Source of the DNA: Haloarcula argentinensis DSM 12282 | Lineage (GTDB): Archaea; Halobacteriota; Halobacteria; Halobacteriales; Haloarculaceae | Direction of reading: 5' to 3' | DNA length: 64,000 bases | NCBI GenBank assembly: GCA_000336895.1 | Contig: AOLX01000017.1 | Coordinates: 304,649 to 368,648, forward strand | Part shown: positions 44,233 to 53,356 of the stretch, piece by piece | Layout: each line of letters starts with the position of its first letter | Position numbering within the stretch: the first letter of the stretch is position 1 | The notes under the pieces: generated by a model | What the model was told of the DNA's origin: nothing | The model's input: only the letters and a program-made list of their open reading frames with translations | Databases searched by the model: none | Program-made: the position numbers and the translations under genes

Positions 44233-45443
44233 GCGACGAACCGCGTAACGCAACTGCTACGGCAGCGACCGACGCGGATGCAGAGGTCACCGGTGGCTTC
44301 GCCGATCGCTGGGCTAGCTTCCGCGACCGGGAGATATCGACAGTCCTGCTCACCGTCGTTGGTGTGGCTGTCTTCCCATTCCTGTTCAACAATTTCCTCG
44401 ATGGCTACACGCAGCTGGCGACGCTCATGCTCATCTACGGCATCTTCGCCGTCGGCTTCGACATCCTGCTTGGCTACACCGGCCTGCTGTCGTTCGGTCA
44501 CGCCGTCTTCTTCGGTGGCGCAGCGTACGCCGCCGGCATCTTCAGCGCGAGTGTCAGTAGCTCGCCGCTGCTCGTGTTGTTCGCCGGCACGGCGTTTGCA
44601 GTACTGATGGCGTGGATCGTCGGCTTCCTGTCGCTACGCCGTGGCGGGATTTACTTCGCGATCCTGACGTTGACGTTCGGCCAGATGTCGTTCTACCTGG
44701 CGGCCTCGCCGCTGGCCTTCCTCACCAACGGTGAGAACGGCTTCACCTCTGTTGACATTGGCCACCTGCTGGGCGTTATCGACATCCATGGCGGGGTCCC
44801 GTTCCCGCTAACGATGCTGGTCGACAACATGCTGTACGTGTTCGTCGCCGTCGTGACGGTGCTGTCAGTCGCGATGGCGAACCGTATCCTGCACTCGCCG
44901 TACGGAACCGTGTTCCGCGCTATTCGGGAGAACGAGCGGCGTGCGGAGTTCGTCGGGCTGGACGTCTGGCGGTACAAGCTGATGGCGTTCATCATCTCGG
45001 CGGCCTTCGCTGGCATCGCCGGGAGCCTGTTCACTATCGAGGGGAACTACGTGCCTCTGCAGTCGCTGTACTGGACCGAGTCCGGTCGTATCGTCATCAT
45101 GACTGTGCTCGGCGGTGTTGGCTCGCTATTCGGGCCGCTGTTCGGTGCTGGGCTGTACCTGTACATCGAGAACATCGTCAGCGGGTTCGAGACTCTCGGC
45201 CCGTTCTGGCACCTCATTCTCGGCATCGTGTTCGTCGTCGCTGTCATCCTCTTCCCCAATGGGATCTGGGGCGGCGTCGAGTACGGTCAAGACCGGACTA
45301 TGGCGGCGATACGGTTTACCCGGGAAAACGGTATCAAGGCCGCACTGCGGTATGCGCTTGATCTGACCGTTCAGAAGGTCAAAGCTGTCATTCAAAAGAT
45401 CAGATCCGTACCAGCCCGGCTTTTCGGAGGTGAGGGCAAATGA
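44229..45443 (+). CDS. livM: ABC transporter permease, LivM type
   Basis: Second permease, 404 residues. It has an acidic 40-residue N-terminal tail, then about 9 helices with GYTGLLSFGHAVFFGGAAY near residue 80 and LKLMAF..FAGIAGSLFTIEGNYV-type coupling sequence near residue 250. An amphipathic basic C-terminal tail follows. The start is GTG at 44229, overlapping the livH stop codon by 4 bases; the extra 29 residues of the longer frame lie inside livH. Confidence 0.9.
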   Translation: MSDEPRNATATAATDADAEVTGGFADRWASFRDREISTVLLTVVGVAVFPFLFNNFLDGYTQLATLMLIYGIFAVGFDILLGYTGLLSFGHAVFFGGAAYAAGIFSASVSSSPLLVLFAGTAFAVLMAWIVGFLSLRRGGIYFAILTLTFGQMSFYLAASPLAFLTNGENGFTSVDIGHLLGVIDIHGGVPFPLTMLVDNMLYVFVAVVTVLSVAMANRILHSPYGTVFRAIRENERRAEFVGLDVWRYKLMAFIISAAFAGIAGSLFTIEGNYVPLQSLYWTESGRIVIMTVLGGVGSLFGPLFGAGLYLYIENIVSGFETLGPFWHLILGIVFVVAVILFPNGIWGGVEYGQDRTMAAIRFTRENGIKAALRYALDLTVQKVKAVIQKIRSVPARLFGGEGK

Positions 45444-46198
45444 AGGTCCTCAAAACAGAACAGCTCACTAAGCAGTTCGGCGGTCTCACGGCCGTTGATG
45501 AGGTCGATCTGGAGATAGAACAGGGCGAAGGCGTGAGCCTCATCGGCCCCAACGGCGCGGGGAAATCGACGTTCATCAACCTCGTCACCAGGCGGCTCGA
45601 ACCGAGCTACGGCGAGATCGCGTTCCAAGGGAATTCCATCATCGGGATGGACCCGCACGAGGTCGTCCAGCGAGGGATGAGCAAATCCTTCCAGACGGCC
45701 TCTATCTTCCCAGAACTAACCGTCAAGGAGAACGCGACCATCGCGGCGCTGGCAGCCGAGCACGGTTCGTTTCGGTTCAATTTCTTCCGGAATCAGAACA
45801 GCTACCCGGCGGTCGATGAACTGGCGAACGAGGTCCTCGAGTCGGTCGGTCTGTACGACGAGCGGGAGAACCAGGCCGATAGTCTCGACTACGGGAACAA
45901 GCGCCGGCTCGAACTCGGCATCGCGCTGGCCGCCGAACCGGACATGCTACTGATGGACGAGCCGACGGCGGGAATGTCACCCGACGAGACGAAATCGACC
46001 GTCGACCTCATCAAGCGGGTCAAAGAGGAACTCGACCTGACATTCCTGCTTGTCGAACACGACATGGAGATCGTCTTCGACATCTCCGACCGCATCGTCG
46101 TCCTCAACCGTGGGTCAGTTATCGCAGAGGGGACGCCGACAGAGGTACAGAACGACCCCGCTGTGCAGGAAGCGTATCTCGGAGGTGTCGAGGAATGA
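45440..46198 (+). CDS. livG: ABC transporter ATPase, LivG type
   Basis: Nucleotide-binding subunit, 252 residues. Walker A GPNGAGKST near residue 36, Q-loop SKSFQTASIF near residue 77, a signature region with NKRRLELGIALA near residue 153 in place of a strict LSGGQ, and Walker B MLLMDEPTAGM near residue 170. It overlaps livM and livF by 4 bases each (ATGA). Confidence 0.93.
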   Translation: MKVLKTEQLTKQFGGLTAVDEVDLEIEQGEGVSLIGPNGAGKSTFINLVTRRLEPSYGEIAFQGNSIIGMDPHEVVQRGMSKSFQTASIFPELTVKENATIAALAAEHGSFRFNFFRNQNSYPAVDELANEVLESVGLYDERENQADSLDYGNKRRLELGIALAAEPDMLLMDEPTAGMSPDETKSTVDLIKRVKEELDLTFLLVEHDMEIVFDISDRIVVLNRGSVIAEGTPTEVQNDPAVQEAYLGGVEE

Positions 46199-46938
46199 CG
46201 CTGCTCGACGTAGACAACATCAACGGCTACTACGGCGAGAGCCACATCATTCAGGACGTGTCGATGAGCGTCGACGACGGCGAAATCACGGCCCTGCTGG
46301 GCCGTAACGGCGCGGGGAAAACATCGACACTCCGGTGTATTTCCGGGGCGACGCCGCCCGATGTCCGGAGCGGCACGATCCAGTTCGACGAGACGGACAT
46401 CACCAACGACCCGCCGGAGGACATCGCTGTCCGCGGCATCTCACTGGTCCCGGAGGAACGGCGCGTGTTCACTGACCTGACCGTCGCCGAGAACCTCCAC
46501 CTCGCGGACACCGTCCGCAACAAATCGAACACCTGGCGGCGGAAGCTCGATTTCCGCGACGAAGGGATGTCGACGGAAGAGATCTACGAGTACTTCCCGA
46601 GACTCGACGAACGGCGGTCACAGAAGGCCGGCACGCTCTCCGGCGGCGAACAGCAGATGCTCGCCATCGCCCGCGCACTCCACCAGAGCACCGACCTGTT
46701 GATGCTCGATGAACCGTACGAGGGGCTGGCACCACAGATCATCGAGTCCGTCGAGAACGCCATCGAACGCATCAGCGAGGACGGGACGACGATACTGCTG
46801 GTCGAGCAAAACGCCGTGGCGGCGATGAAGATCGCCGACCGGTGTTACGTGCTGGATCGCGGGCAAGTGGTCTTCGAGGGGCCCGCCGAGGAACTACAGA
46901 ACGATCAAGAGACCCGCGACAAGTACCTAGGTGTCTGA
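46195..46938 (+). CDS. livF: ABC transporter ATPase, LivF type
   Basis: Second nucleotide-binding subunit, 247 residues. Walker A GRNGAGKTS near residue 36, signature LSGGEQQMLAIARAL near residue 150 and Walker B LLMLDEPYEGLAP near residue 168, the last being diagnostic for LivF. The thioredoxin-like gene starts directly after its stop codon. Confidence 0.94.
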   Translation: MTLLDVDNINGYYGESHIIQDVSMSVDDGEITALLGRNGAGKTSTLRCISGATPPDVRSGTIQFDETDITNDPPEDIAVRGISLVPEERRVFTDLTVAENLHLADTVRNKSNTWRRKLDFRDEGMSTEEIYEYFPRLDERRSQKAGTLSGGEQQMLAIARALHQSTDLLMLDEPYEGLAPQIIESVENAIERISEDGTTILLVEQNAVAAMKIADRCYVLDRGQVVFEGPAEELQNDQETRDKYLGV

Positions 46939-47622
46939 ATGTCGGAAACACAATCTCCTGAAGCACTGCTGGACGCACTGGAGTCAGAAGGTGTCGTCGT
47001 CATCGACGCGGAAACGGACGAGGTCAGCACGACGGAAGCTTTCGAGGCTGACCGCGAGGTGTACTACGACACCTACGTGACGATGGGCGACGCGGAGTTC
47101 CACGAGTCCGTCGCCGAGGTGTTCGGCCTCGATTCGGCCGCCGAAGCGGCCGAACGGGTCGACGAACTCGACGTATCGCGCGAGGAATTCGCCACGTTCC
47201 TGACCCTGCGGTCGAACGTCGACGGCTCCTACACAACCGTGGAGCTGACGACGATGGCACAGATGGCGACCGAACTGGGGCCGGAGACGCCAGTCCCCGA
47301 CGGAGTCGAACATCTCGACGACGACAGCTACGAGGCTTTCGTCAACGCCCACGACCGGTGTGTCGTCACCGTGTGGAAACTGTTCTGTGAACCCTGCGAA
47401 GCGATGAAAGCGGAGTTAGACGACGTTCTGGCCGCGTTCCCGGACGGTGTCCCGGTCGGTGGCCTCGCCGGCGAGCGGTCCCCGGAGTTCTGTCAGTCGG
47501 TCGGGGTCAACGCGGCCCCCGCCATCGTGCTGTTCGAGGATGGCGAGCCCGTCGAGCGGATCACCGGGCGGACAGACCCGTCGCCGCTCGCGGAACGGGT
47601 CGAAGAAGTGTACGGCGTCTGA
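46939..47622 (+). CDS. thioredoxin-like protein with an uncharacterised N-terminal domain
   Basis: A 227-residue protein. The C-terminal domain (about residues 130-227) is a thioredoxin fold with the redox pair Cys150-Glu-Pro-Cys153 in KLFCEPCEAM and the cis-proline region VNAAPAIVLFEDGEPV. The N-terminal 120 residues are acidic, helical and unlike known domains. It begins with no gap after livF, so it belongs to the transporter operon. Roles in redox control of the transporter or handling of a thiol substrate are possible; neither is shown. Confidence 0.8.
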   Translation: MSETQSPEALLDALESEGVVVIDAETDEVSTTEAFEADREVYYDTYVTMGDAEFHESVAEVFGLDSAAEAAERVDELDVSREEFATFLTLRSNVDGSYTTVELTTMAQMATELGPETPVPDGVEHLDDDSYEAFVNAHDRCVVTVWKLFCEPCEAMKAELDDVLAAFPDGVPVGGLAGERSPEFCQSVGVNAAPAIVLFEDGEPVERITGRTDPSPLAERVEEVYGV

Positions 47623-47630
47623 CTGCGGCG

Positions 47631-48029
47631 TTACTCTTCTTCGCCGCTGCAGACTAGCACGGAGCGGTCGGTACCGAGAATCACACTCTGTGTAACGCTT
47701 CCGAACAGGACCTTGCCCGTCGGCGTCCGCTTGCGTCCGGCGACAACAATCATGTCGGCATCCTGCTCGTCAGCCAGCCGGAGGATTGCGTCGGCCGGTT
47801 CGCCGCTTGACTCTTCCAGCGCCACCTCGACGCCAGCGTCCTCGAGGACTTCTCGTGCCCGGCGCACGGAGGCCACCTGATCGACGGACGCGCCTTCGGG
47901 GTTTTCCTCGAAGTCGTGTAGCAGCGTGACACGGACCTGGCTGGCGTCCATCGGAACTTCGGTTATCGCTTCCGCGATGGCGGTCCCACGAGCCTCACTT
48001 TTGTCTATCCCAGCGACAATTTCGTACAT
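47631..48029 (-). CDS. universal stress protein, single domain
   Basis: UspA-family protein of 132 residues. It has MYEIVAGIDKSEARG at the N-terminus and the motif VVAGRKRTPTGKVLFGSVTQSVILGT near the C-terminus, a G-2x-G-9x-G-type ATP site. The ATG at 48029 is the family start; an upstream TTG reading is not needed. It is convergent with the thioredoxin-like gene. A second, frameshifted Usp gene lies at 6975-7870. Confidence 0.85.
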   Translation of the reverse strand: MYEIVAGIDKSEARGTAIAEAITEVPMDASQVRVTLLHDFEENPEGASVDQVASVRRAREVLEDAGVEVALEESSGEPADAILRLADEQDADMIVVAGRKRTPTGKVLFGSVTQSVILGTDRSVLVCSGEEE

Positions 48030-48137
48030 GCTCGCTTCATCCGTAGGACGGGCCAACCCTTAGTTCTGGCCCGGATTTCGAATATAAATCATCAAAATCA
48101 CACCGGGTATCACAGCTCGCGGATCGACACAGCGGCG

Positions 48138-49547
48138 TCAGTCGCCGAACGGCCCCATACCGCCGCCACCCATACCGCCCATGCCGCCACCGCCGCCACC
48201 GCCCTGCTGCATCTGTTTCATCATCCGCTCCATGTCGCCGTCGCCCATGCCCTGGAACTGCTTGAGCATCTGCTCCATCTGCTTGTGCTGCTGGAGGAGT
48301 TCACGCACCCGCTCCTCGGGCTTGCCGGACCCGCGGCAGATGCGCTTGGTGCGGGACTGGCCGACGACGCGGGGGTTCTCCAGTTCCTCCTCGGTCATCG
48401 AGTCCATGATGACATCGAAGTCCCGCATCCGCTCCTGAGTCACGTCCATCGCGTCGTCGGGGAGCTGATCCATCAGCCCGCCGCCTAGGCCGGGGATCAT
48501 GTCCATCACCTGATCCAGCGGCCCCATGTTGTTCATCGTCTGCATCTGCTTGCGCATGTCCTTGAGGGTGAACTTCCCCTCCATCATGTCCTCGGGGTCC
48601 CAGTCCTCTTCGTCGCCTTCCTGCGTTTCCTCCATTGCGCGCTCGACGCGCTCGGTGAGCTGTTTGAGGTCGCCCATCCCGAGCAGGCGCGAGATGAACC
48701 CGGAGGGCTCGAACCGCTCGATGTCTTTGACCGTCTCCCCGGAGCCGAGGAAGGCGATGGTAGAGTCGGTCTCGTTGACCGCAGCGAGCGCGCCCCCACC
48801 TTTCGCCGTCCCGTCTAGCTTCGTGATGACGACACCGTCGATACCGATGGCTTCCTCGAAGTCGGCGGCCTGGCTCTTGGCGCTCTGGCCCATCGCCGCG
48901 TCCAGCACGAGCAGGTCCCGGTCGGGCTGGACCTCCTGCTCGATGCGTTCGATCTGCTCGATAAGCTCCTCGTTCAGGCCGTCACGGCCTGCCGTGTCGA
49001 CGATGCGAACGTCCGCGCTCTCCGTCGCTTCCAGCCCATCGCGGGCGATCTTCACGGGGTCGTCCTCGTCGGGGTCGCCGTAGAAGTCCACCTCGGCGCG
49101 CTCGGCCATCTCCTTGGACTGGTCGTACGCACCGGGCCGGTCCGTGTCAGTCTGGATGATGGCCGGTCGGAGCCCTTTCGTCGAGAACCACCACGCCATC
49201 TTCGCGGCCGTCGTCGTCTTCCCTGATCCGTACAGGCCGGCGAGCATGATGGTCTGCTCTTCCAGCGGAAGTTCAGTCGACTCGCCGACGAGGTCGACCA
49301 GTTCCTCGTAGACGATCCGCAGGACCCAGTCCCGCGGAGTTGTCCCTGCCGGCGGCTCCTCATCCAGCGCGCGTGTTTCGATACTGTCGGAGAGGTCCTG
49401 TACGAGCCCGACATCCACGTCGGCCTGCAACAGCGACCGCTGAATCTCCTTGACGATGTCCTCGATGTCTTCCTCAGAGAGCCGGGACTTCCCCCGGAGG
49501 TCGTCGAGTGTCCCCCGGAGTGAACTCCCAAGATCGTCGAGTACCAT
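48138..49547 (-). CDS. srp54: signal recognition particle protein SRP54
   Basis: GTPase that binds signal sequences and SRP RNA and delivers ribosomes to the membrane receptor FtsY. The 469-residue protein has an N domain ([17 protein letters not shown]), a G domain with [18 protein letters not shown] near residue 105 and [17 protein letters not shown] near residue 188, and a methionine-rich M domain ending in a Gly/Met tail. The FtsY gene lies 4 kb away on the same strand. Confidence 0.96.
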   Translation of the reverse strand: MVLDDLGSSLRGTLDDLRGKSRLSEEDIEDIVKEIQRSLLQADVDVGLVQDLSDSIETRALDEEPPAGTTPRDWVLRIVYEELVDLVGESTELPLEEQTIMLAGLYGSGKTTTAAKMAWWFSTKGLRPAIIQTDTDRPGAYDQSKEMAERAEVDFYGDPDEDDPVKIARDGLEATESADVRIVDTAGRDGLNEELIEQIERIEQEVQPDRDLLVLDAAMGQSAKSQAADFEEAIGIDGVVITKLDGTAKGGGALAAVNETDSTIAFLGSGETVKDIERFEPSGFISRLLGMGDLKQLTERVERAMEETQEGDEEDWDPEDMMEGKFTLKDMRKQMQTMNNMGPLDQVMDMIPGLGGGLMDQLPDDAMDVTQERMRDFDVIMDSMTEEELENPRVVGQSRTKRICRGSGKPEERVRELLQQHKQMEQMLKQFQGMGDGDMERMMKQMQQGGGGGGGMGGMGGGGMGPFGD

Positions 49548-49663
49548 TGTTAGCGCGAGATACGCGACGGTGCGGGTAAAGGCTTGTTGTCATGCGCCCG
49601 GCCCCCTGAACAGTCTGGAGCCGCGGGCTGACAGCAGTCAGAGAAAGTGGTTGTAGGAAGCCG

Positions 49664-50176
49664 CTATGCGCGACCGTTCAGCGGGCAGACGAAGAAGTCG
49701 GGTGGGCCGAAGCCGGGACGACCGAGAGTGACATTGATGTAGTCTTTGTCTAAGATATCGCTATCGCTTGTCAGCGGTGCATCGTCATTGAACGCCCCGA
49801 TGTCAGTCACCGCTGCTGAGAAATGCGTCCACTGCCCACCGTTCCAGTCTCGGTCACCAGGTGCTGACTCGGAGACGAACGGTGAGAGTTGGTCGGCGCT
49901 CACCTTCTCGTTAGCCACGATCGGCCCGTTTCCGTCATGGAGGAAGTAGATTTTGTCCTCCGGGTCGGGACGCTCGTCGAGAACGTTCACAACGTTTGTC
50001 CGCCAGAGTACGTCGTTCGCATAGACACGACCGAACTCTTTCCCCGCACCGCGTTCATCGCCGTTTCCAGGGTTCGCTGCAGTTGCTCCAGTCACAGACA
50101 GCCCAGTACCTGCGACGCCGAGGGCTGCTGTTGTCCGGAGAACCTGTCGCCGTGTCGGTTGTTCGCTTCTAGTCAT
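49664..50176 (-). CDS. Tat-exported protein of unknown function
   Basis: A 170-residue secreted protein. The twin-arginine signal is TRRQVLRTTAALGVAGTG, with a likely signal peptidase I site after TGATA near residue 36. The mature part is acidic and looks beta-rich, with motifs VYANDVLWRTNVVNVL and GQWTHFSAAVTDIG. A C-terminal FFVCPLNGRA holds the only cysteine. I do not recognise the family. ATG 50176 opens the Tat signal. No gene follows on the same strand. Confidence 0.72.
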   Translation of the reverse strand: MTRSEQPTRRQVLRTTAALGVAGTGLSVTGATAANPGNGDERGAGKEFGRVYANDVLWRTNVVNVLDERPDPEDKIYFLHDGNGPIVANEKVSADQLSPFVSESAPGDRDWNGGQWTHFSAAVTDIGAFNDDAPLTSDSDILDKDYINVTLGRPGFGPPDFFVCPLNGRA

Positions 50177-50354
50177 TGTACTTCGGAGGCCTTCGCCGCC
50201 TCCAACAGTCACCAGGGAGAGGGCTATTGAGAAGATTTTTCAGATATCCTTCAAAATCAGTCCCAATTCTCTGTGAACTCTCTCCAGATTCTCCACTGAT
50301 ACTGTTTCTGCCCGTGGCGAAAGGGTCAAAAAGACGAACCGATTGGGGACCAAC

Positions 50355-51263
50355 ATGGCCGTTCTCGGGCAGCTCGGATTCATGGTCGCCTTTCTCTCGG
50401 CCGGCGTCGCCGCCGGCCACTTCGGGTTGTTGACCGAGCGACGGACAGAGGTCCTCACCACACTTGTCTTTACTGTCGCGCTGCCGGCGCTCATATTCCG
50501 GTCCACGTACGACCGCCCGTTACAAGAGATCGTCTCACCGGCGCTACTCGGGGGGTTCTGGGCTGTCATCGCGCTGACGATAGCGCTGGGCTGGCTCGTC
50601 CATCGACGGCTGGATTCCGCCGACCGCCGCAGCGTCTCCGTCGTCCAGTCGTATCACAGCAACATGGGGTTTCTCGGGCTGCCGCTCGTGGCGGCGACGA
50701 TGGGCAGCGAAGCGACAGCCGTCGCCAGCGTCATCCTCGGTATCGGCGCGGTGACCCACGTCCCGGTGACGGTGTTCCTGCTGGTCCGCATCAACGGGAG
50801 CGACGCCTCGCTGCTGGGTGAGTGCAAGAAGCTCGTGACAAATCCGGTACTCATCGCACTGGTGGCCGGCATCACAGCCTCAGTCCTGTCGCTGTCCGTT
50901 CCGGAGCCACTCGTCGGTGCGCTCGGCCCGCCGGCTGAACTGGCGCTGCCGGTCGCCCTGCTGTGTATCGGTGCGACGCTCGACACGGACCTCCCGGTGT
51001 CGGATCTCCAAAAGACCGTCAGCGTCGTCGGGCTGAAGGTACTGTGGATGCCGGCGCTGGCGTGGCTGGTGTACTCCTCGTTGTCGATGGACGCGACAGC
51101 GCTGGGTGCGGCAGTCGTGATGCTCGGCACACCGACAGCGGTGTCGACGTACGTCTACACGACGGAACTCGGCGGCGACGCCGCCTTTGCCTCGCTGAAC
51201 GTCTTTACGTCGACAGTGGTCTCCATCGGAACGCTGTCGCTCCTCGTCTGGCTGTTCACCTGA
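50355..51263 (+). CDS. AEC-family (auxin efflux carrier type) transporter
   Basis: Membrane transporter of 302 residues with about 9-10 helices in two inverted repeats. Family features are VFTVALPALIFRSTY near residue 41, NMGFLGLPLVAATMG near residue 104 and VMLGTPTAVSTYVYTTELGGD near residue 255. Bacterial relatives export small organic acids or amino acids; the substrate here is unknown. The ATG at 50355 follows a short 5' region; the TTG four codons upstream is ignored. Confidence 0.85.
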   Translation: MAVLGQLGFMVAFLSAGVAAGHFGLLTERRTEVLTTLVFTVALPALIFRSTYDRPLQEIVSPALLGGFWAVIALTIALGWLVHRRLDSADRRSVSVVQSYHSNMGFLGLPLVAATMGSEATAVASVILGIGAVTHVPVTVFLLVRINGSDASLLGECKKLVTNPVLIALVAGITASVLSLSVPEPLVGALGPPAELALPVALLCIGATLDTDLPVSDLQKTVSVVGLKVLWMPALAWLVYSSLSMDATALGAAVVMLGTPTAVSTYVYTTELGGDAAFASLNVFTSTVVSIGTLSLLVWLFT

Positions 51264-51311
51264 CGCCCCGCCGTGGTCACGCTTTTGCCCGCCGACGCCC
51301 CCACCGACGAT

Positions 51312-51686
51312 ATGGGCTATCACCAGATCGATCCGCAGGACCTGTCTGAAACCCAGGACTACCCCTGTGACCGGCACGGCATCTCCGACGCCGCCGAACT
51401 CCACGCGCTCCACGCGGCCACCTACGAGATGGCACCCGGCGAGGACCTCTCGCGGGCCTATCACTACCACGAGACGCGAGAGGAACTGTTCTACGTACTC
51501 GACGGCACGCTTCACGTCGAAACGCCCGACGCGGAGTACGTCGTCTCGGCCAGCGAGGCGTTCATCGCCGAACCGGAAAGCCCACACCGCGCGCACAACC
51601 CGGCTGACGCCGACGAATCAGTTACTGTGCTGGGCGTCGGCGCACCACCGACTGACATCGCGCGCCCGTACGACCCGGACGCGTAG
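51312..51686 (+). CDS. cupin-domain protein
   Basis: A 124-residue single cupin with the metal-binding motif YHYHETREELFYVLDGTLHV near residue 50 (two histidines and a glutamate) and a second motif EPESPHRAHNP near residue 90. It is likely a small metal-dependent enzyme or sensor; no substrate is suggested by context. It is 48 bases after the AEC gene and 53 before the KDPG aldolase gene on the same strand. Confidence 0.8.
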   Translation: MGYHQIDPQDLSETQDYPCDRHGISDAAELHALHAATYEMAPGEDLSRAYHYHETREELFYVLDGTLHVETPDAEYVVSASEAFIAEPESPHRAHNPADADESVTVLGVGAPPTDIARPYDPDA

Positions 51687-51739
51687 CGTGGTCCGGCGGT
51701 TCAGACACGCTTTTCAGCCACCCCGTCACAGTTGCGCCC

Positions 51740-52390
51740 ATGACGAGCAAACAGGCGGTACAACAGGAACTGGTCGACAGCGGAGTCACGGCAGTCCTGC
51801 GCGGAATTCCCGAGGACAAGATGGTCGACGTGGCGACAGCCGTCCACGAGGGCGGCGTCACGGCGCTGGAACTGACGGCCGACGCGAAGCGCTGCTCGGA
51901 TATGATTGCCGCCGTCGACAAGGCGCTCGACGACACCGGTGCCATCATCGGGGCCGGCACGGTCATGGATGCCGCTGCCGCCCGAAACGTCATCGAGGCT
52001 GGCGCGGAGTTCGTTCTCGCACCGAACCTCAACGAAGAGGTCATTGACGTGTGCAACCGCGAGGGGGTCCTCGCAATCCCTGGCGTCATGACGCCAACGG
52101 AGGCCGCCGACGCGATGGAAGCGGGCGCGGACATCCTAAAGATGTTCCCGGCGAAAACGGTCGGCCCGGCCCACATCGGCGCGCTGCAGGGTCCGCTCGG
52201 CGACGTCCCGATTATGCCGACCGGTGGCGTCTCGACCGACAACGTCGACGAGTTCTTCGACGCCGGTGCGGTCGCCGTCGGCGCGGGCTCGGCGCTAGTC
52301 AACTACGAGGCCATCGAGAACGACGACATGGACGGCGTCCGCGAACAGGCCGCGGCGTTCGTCGACGCCGTCGAGGCCGCCCGAGAGTAA
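51740..52390 (+). CDS. kdgA: 2-keto-3-deoxy-6-phosphogluconate (KDPG) aldolase, bacterial class I type
   Basis: Cleaves KDPG to pyruvate and glyceraldehyde 3-phosphate in the semi-phosphorylative Entner-Doudoroff pathway that haloarchaea use for glucose. The 216-residue TIM-barrel protein has the catalytic Schiff-base lysine Lys134 in ILKMFPAK and Glu44 in LELT. Also present are GAGTV near residue 71, APNLNEEV near residue 94 and MPTGGVSTDN near residue 155. This is the Eda-type enzyme, not the dihydrodipicolinate-synthase-like one of Sulfolobus. Confidence 0.92.
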   Translation: MTSKQAVQQELVDSGVTAVLRGIPEDKMVDVATAVHEGGVTALELTADAKRCSDMIAAVDKALDDTGAIIGAGTVMDAAAARNVIEAGAEFVLAPNLNEEVIDVCNREGVLAIPGVMTPTEAADAMEAGADILKMFPAKTVGPAHIGALQGPLGDVPIMPTGGVSTDNVDEFFDAGAVAVGAGSALVNYEAIENDDMDGVREQAAAFVDAVEAARE

Positions 52391-52441
52391 CAACAAACTC
52401 ACCCGGCCGGTGCGAAAAAGATCTGGTACGGCGCCAGCGAC

Positions 52442-52963
52442 TTATGATTCGGTTTCGTTCGCGGTCGTTTCGTTGCCTGTCTCGGTCCCGGCCGTACCGG
52501 TCTCATTGCCGGGTAGTTCAGTTTCGTTGCTAGGGACTTCGGTTTCGTTACCGGACATGTCCGTTTCGTTGCCCGGAATATCTGTCTCGTTGCCAGGCGT
52601 TTCAGTTTCGTTGCCCGGTACTTCAGTCTCATTGCCTGGTAGATCTGTTTCAGTATCCGGCATCTCGGTCTTGTTCCCGGGAACATCGGTTTCGTTCTCG
52701 CCGAGTTCCGTCTCGGTATCCATTCCGGTTTCGGCCTCAGTTTCGGAGGCAGTCTCAGTCTCCATCGCCGGTTCTGTATCGTCGGCCGTCATCGCGTCAG
52801 TCTCTTCGGCCGTGGGCGTGCCCGGGGCTTCCGCACCGCCGTCGCCGTCGGTCTCCATAGTGCCGTTCCCGCCGCTACCGCCAGTGTCACTACAGCCAGC
52901 GAGCGCCACGAGTGCGCCGCCTGCGATCTTGATAACGTTTCGTCGAGATGTCAGTCGTCCCAT
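52442..52963 (-). CDS. lipoprotein with a seven-residue N-glycosylation repeat
   Basis: A 173-residue surface protein. A twin-arginine-like signal SRRNVIKIAGGALVALAGCS ends in a lipobox (Cys 24). The rest is low-complexity and very acidic, rich in Thr, Glu, Gly, Asn and Pro, with no globular domain. Residues 89-160 repeat a 7-residue unit such as NETEVPG. Twelve N-x-S/T sequons occur (Asn 33, 90, 97, 111, 118, 125, 132, 139, 146, 153, 164, 169). It is probably a glycosylated stalk or spacer on the cell surface. Confidence 0.78.
   Translation of the reverse strand: MGRLTSRRNVIKIAGGALVALAGCSDTGGSGGNGTMETDGDGGAEAPGTPTAEETDAMTADDTEPAMETETASETEAETGMDTETELGENETDVPGNKTEMPDTETDLPGNETEVPGNETETPGNETDIPGNETDMSGNETEVPSNETELPGNETGTAGTETGNETTANETES
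52484..52699 (-). repeat. 21-bp tandem repeat array inside the lipoprotein gene
   Basis: About ten 21-base units encode ETxxPGN-type heptads. The unit at residue 104 has lost its Asn (Thr instead). Synonymous codons vary between units, so it is not a fresh duplication and the protein pattern seems to be kept by selection. Confidence 0.75.
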
Positions 52964-53022
52964 AGCGTTTGCCCGAAGACTACCAAGGCAATTTATGAAT
53001 GACCTGCTAAGTGTCTGACAGA

Positions 53023-53057
53023 GCGGATTAGCCACACCCGAAGGTGTGCTGATTCGC
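53023..53057 (+). ncRNA. candidate structured RNA hairpin (unassigned)
   Basis: GCGGATTAG-c-CACACC-CGAA-GGTGTG-CTGATTCGC. On the plus strand this forms a 15-bp stem with one bulged C and two G-U pairs around a CGAA loop. On the minus strand the two G-U positions become A-C mismatches, so the plus strand folds better. It lies about 60 bases upstream of the lipoprotein start, beyond its TATA-like CATAAAT. No known RNA family was recognised and the extent of any transcript is unknown. Confidence 0.35.
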
Positions 53058-53356
53058 AAAACAATCGGTTTCAGACCCTGATTAGTTCGAATCCAGTATT
53101 TCGACCGGTTCACAAGTGGTTCTGCGCTTCGATCGCCCGAACTTCGACGTGCCGCGGTGTGGTTCGATACGCGGGTTATAATTATGCACACTGTTCCCGA
53201 GCGGTTATCGAGTACATAGGTATGTGCGTCCCAGGTTGCACTAGCCTGCTCTGGGCCGTGAGTCACACACCCGCACCGGTGTCAAAACCCGCTCAATCTC
53301 AGTTTAGCAACGTAATAACCCGTGAACGGTCAGTGCCTGCATCAGTCCCCATACGT
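53058..53356. other. gap without a convincing gene
   Basis: About 300 bases between the hairpin and the small Cys-tailed ORF. Only low-quality ORFs cross it, with no halophilic codon or amino-acid bias. It contains an A/T-rich GGGTTATAATTATGC near 53177 that could be a promoter in either direction. A TTCGAATCC word at 53089-53097 resembles a tRNA T-loop, but no cloverleaf can be built around it. Confidence 0.4.

Noticed and set aside
48181..48438. plus-strand Pro/Cys-rich ORF opposite the srp54 tail
   Set aside because: Antisense of the Gly/Met-rich C-terminus of SRP54.
52410..53018. plus-strand frame with Ser/Val-rich repeats
   Set aside because: It is the antisense reading of the Asn-Glu-Thr repeat; the minus strand has the signal peptide, lipobox and acidic composition.
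53080..53110. TTCGAATCC word in the 53-kb gap as a possible tRNA or tRNA remnant
   Set aside because: No acceptor stem, D-arm or anticodon arm can be paired around it; TTCGAA words are common in this genome.
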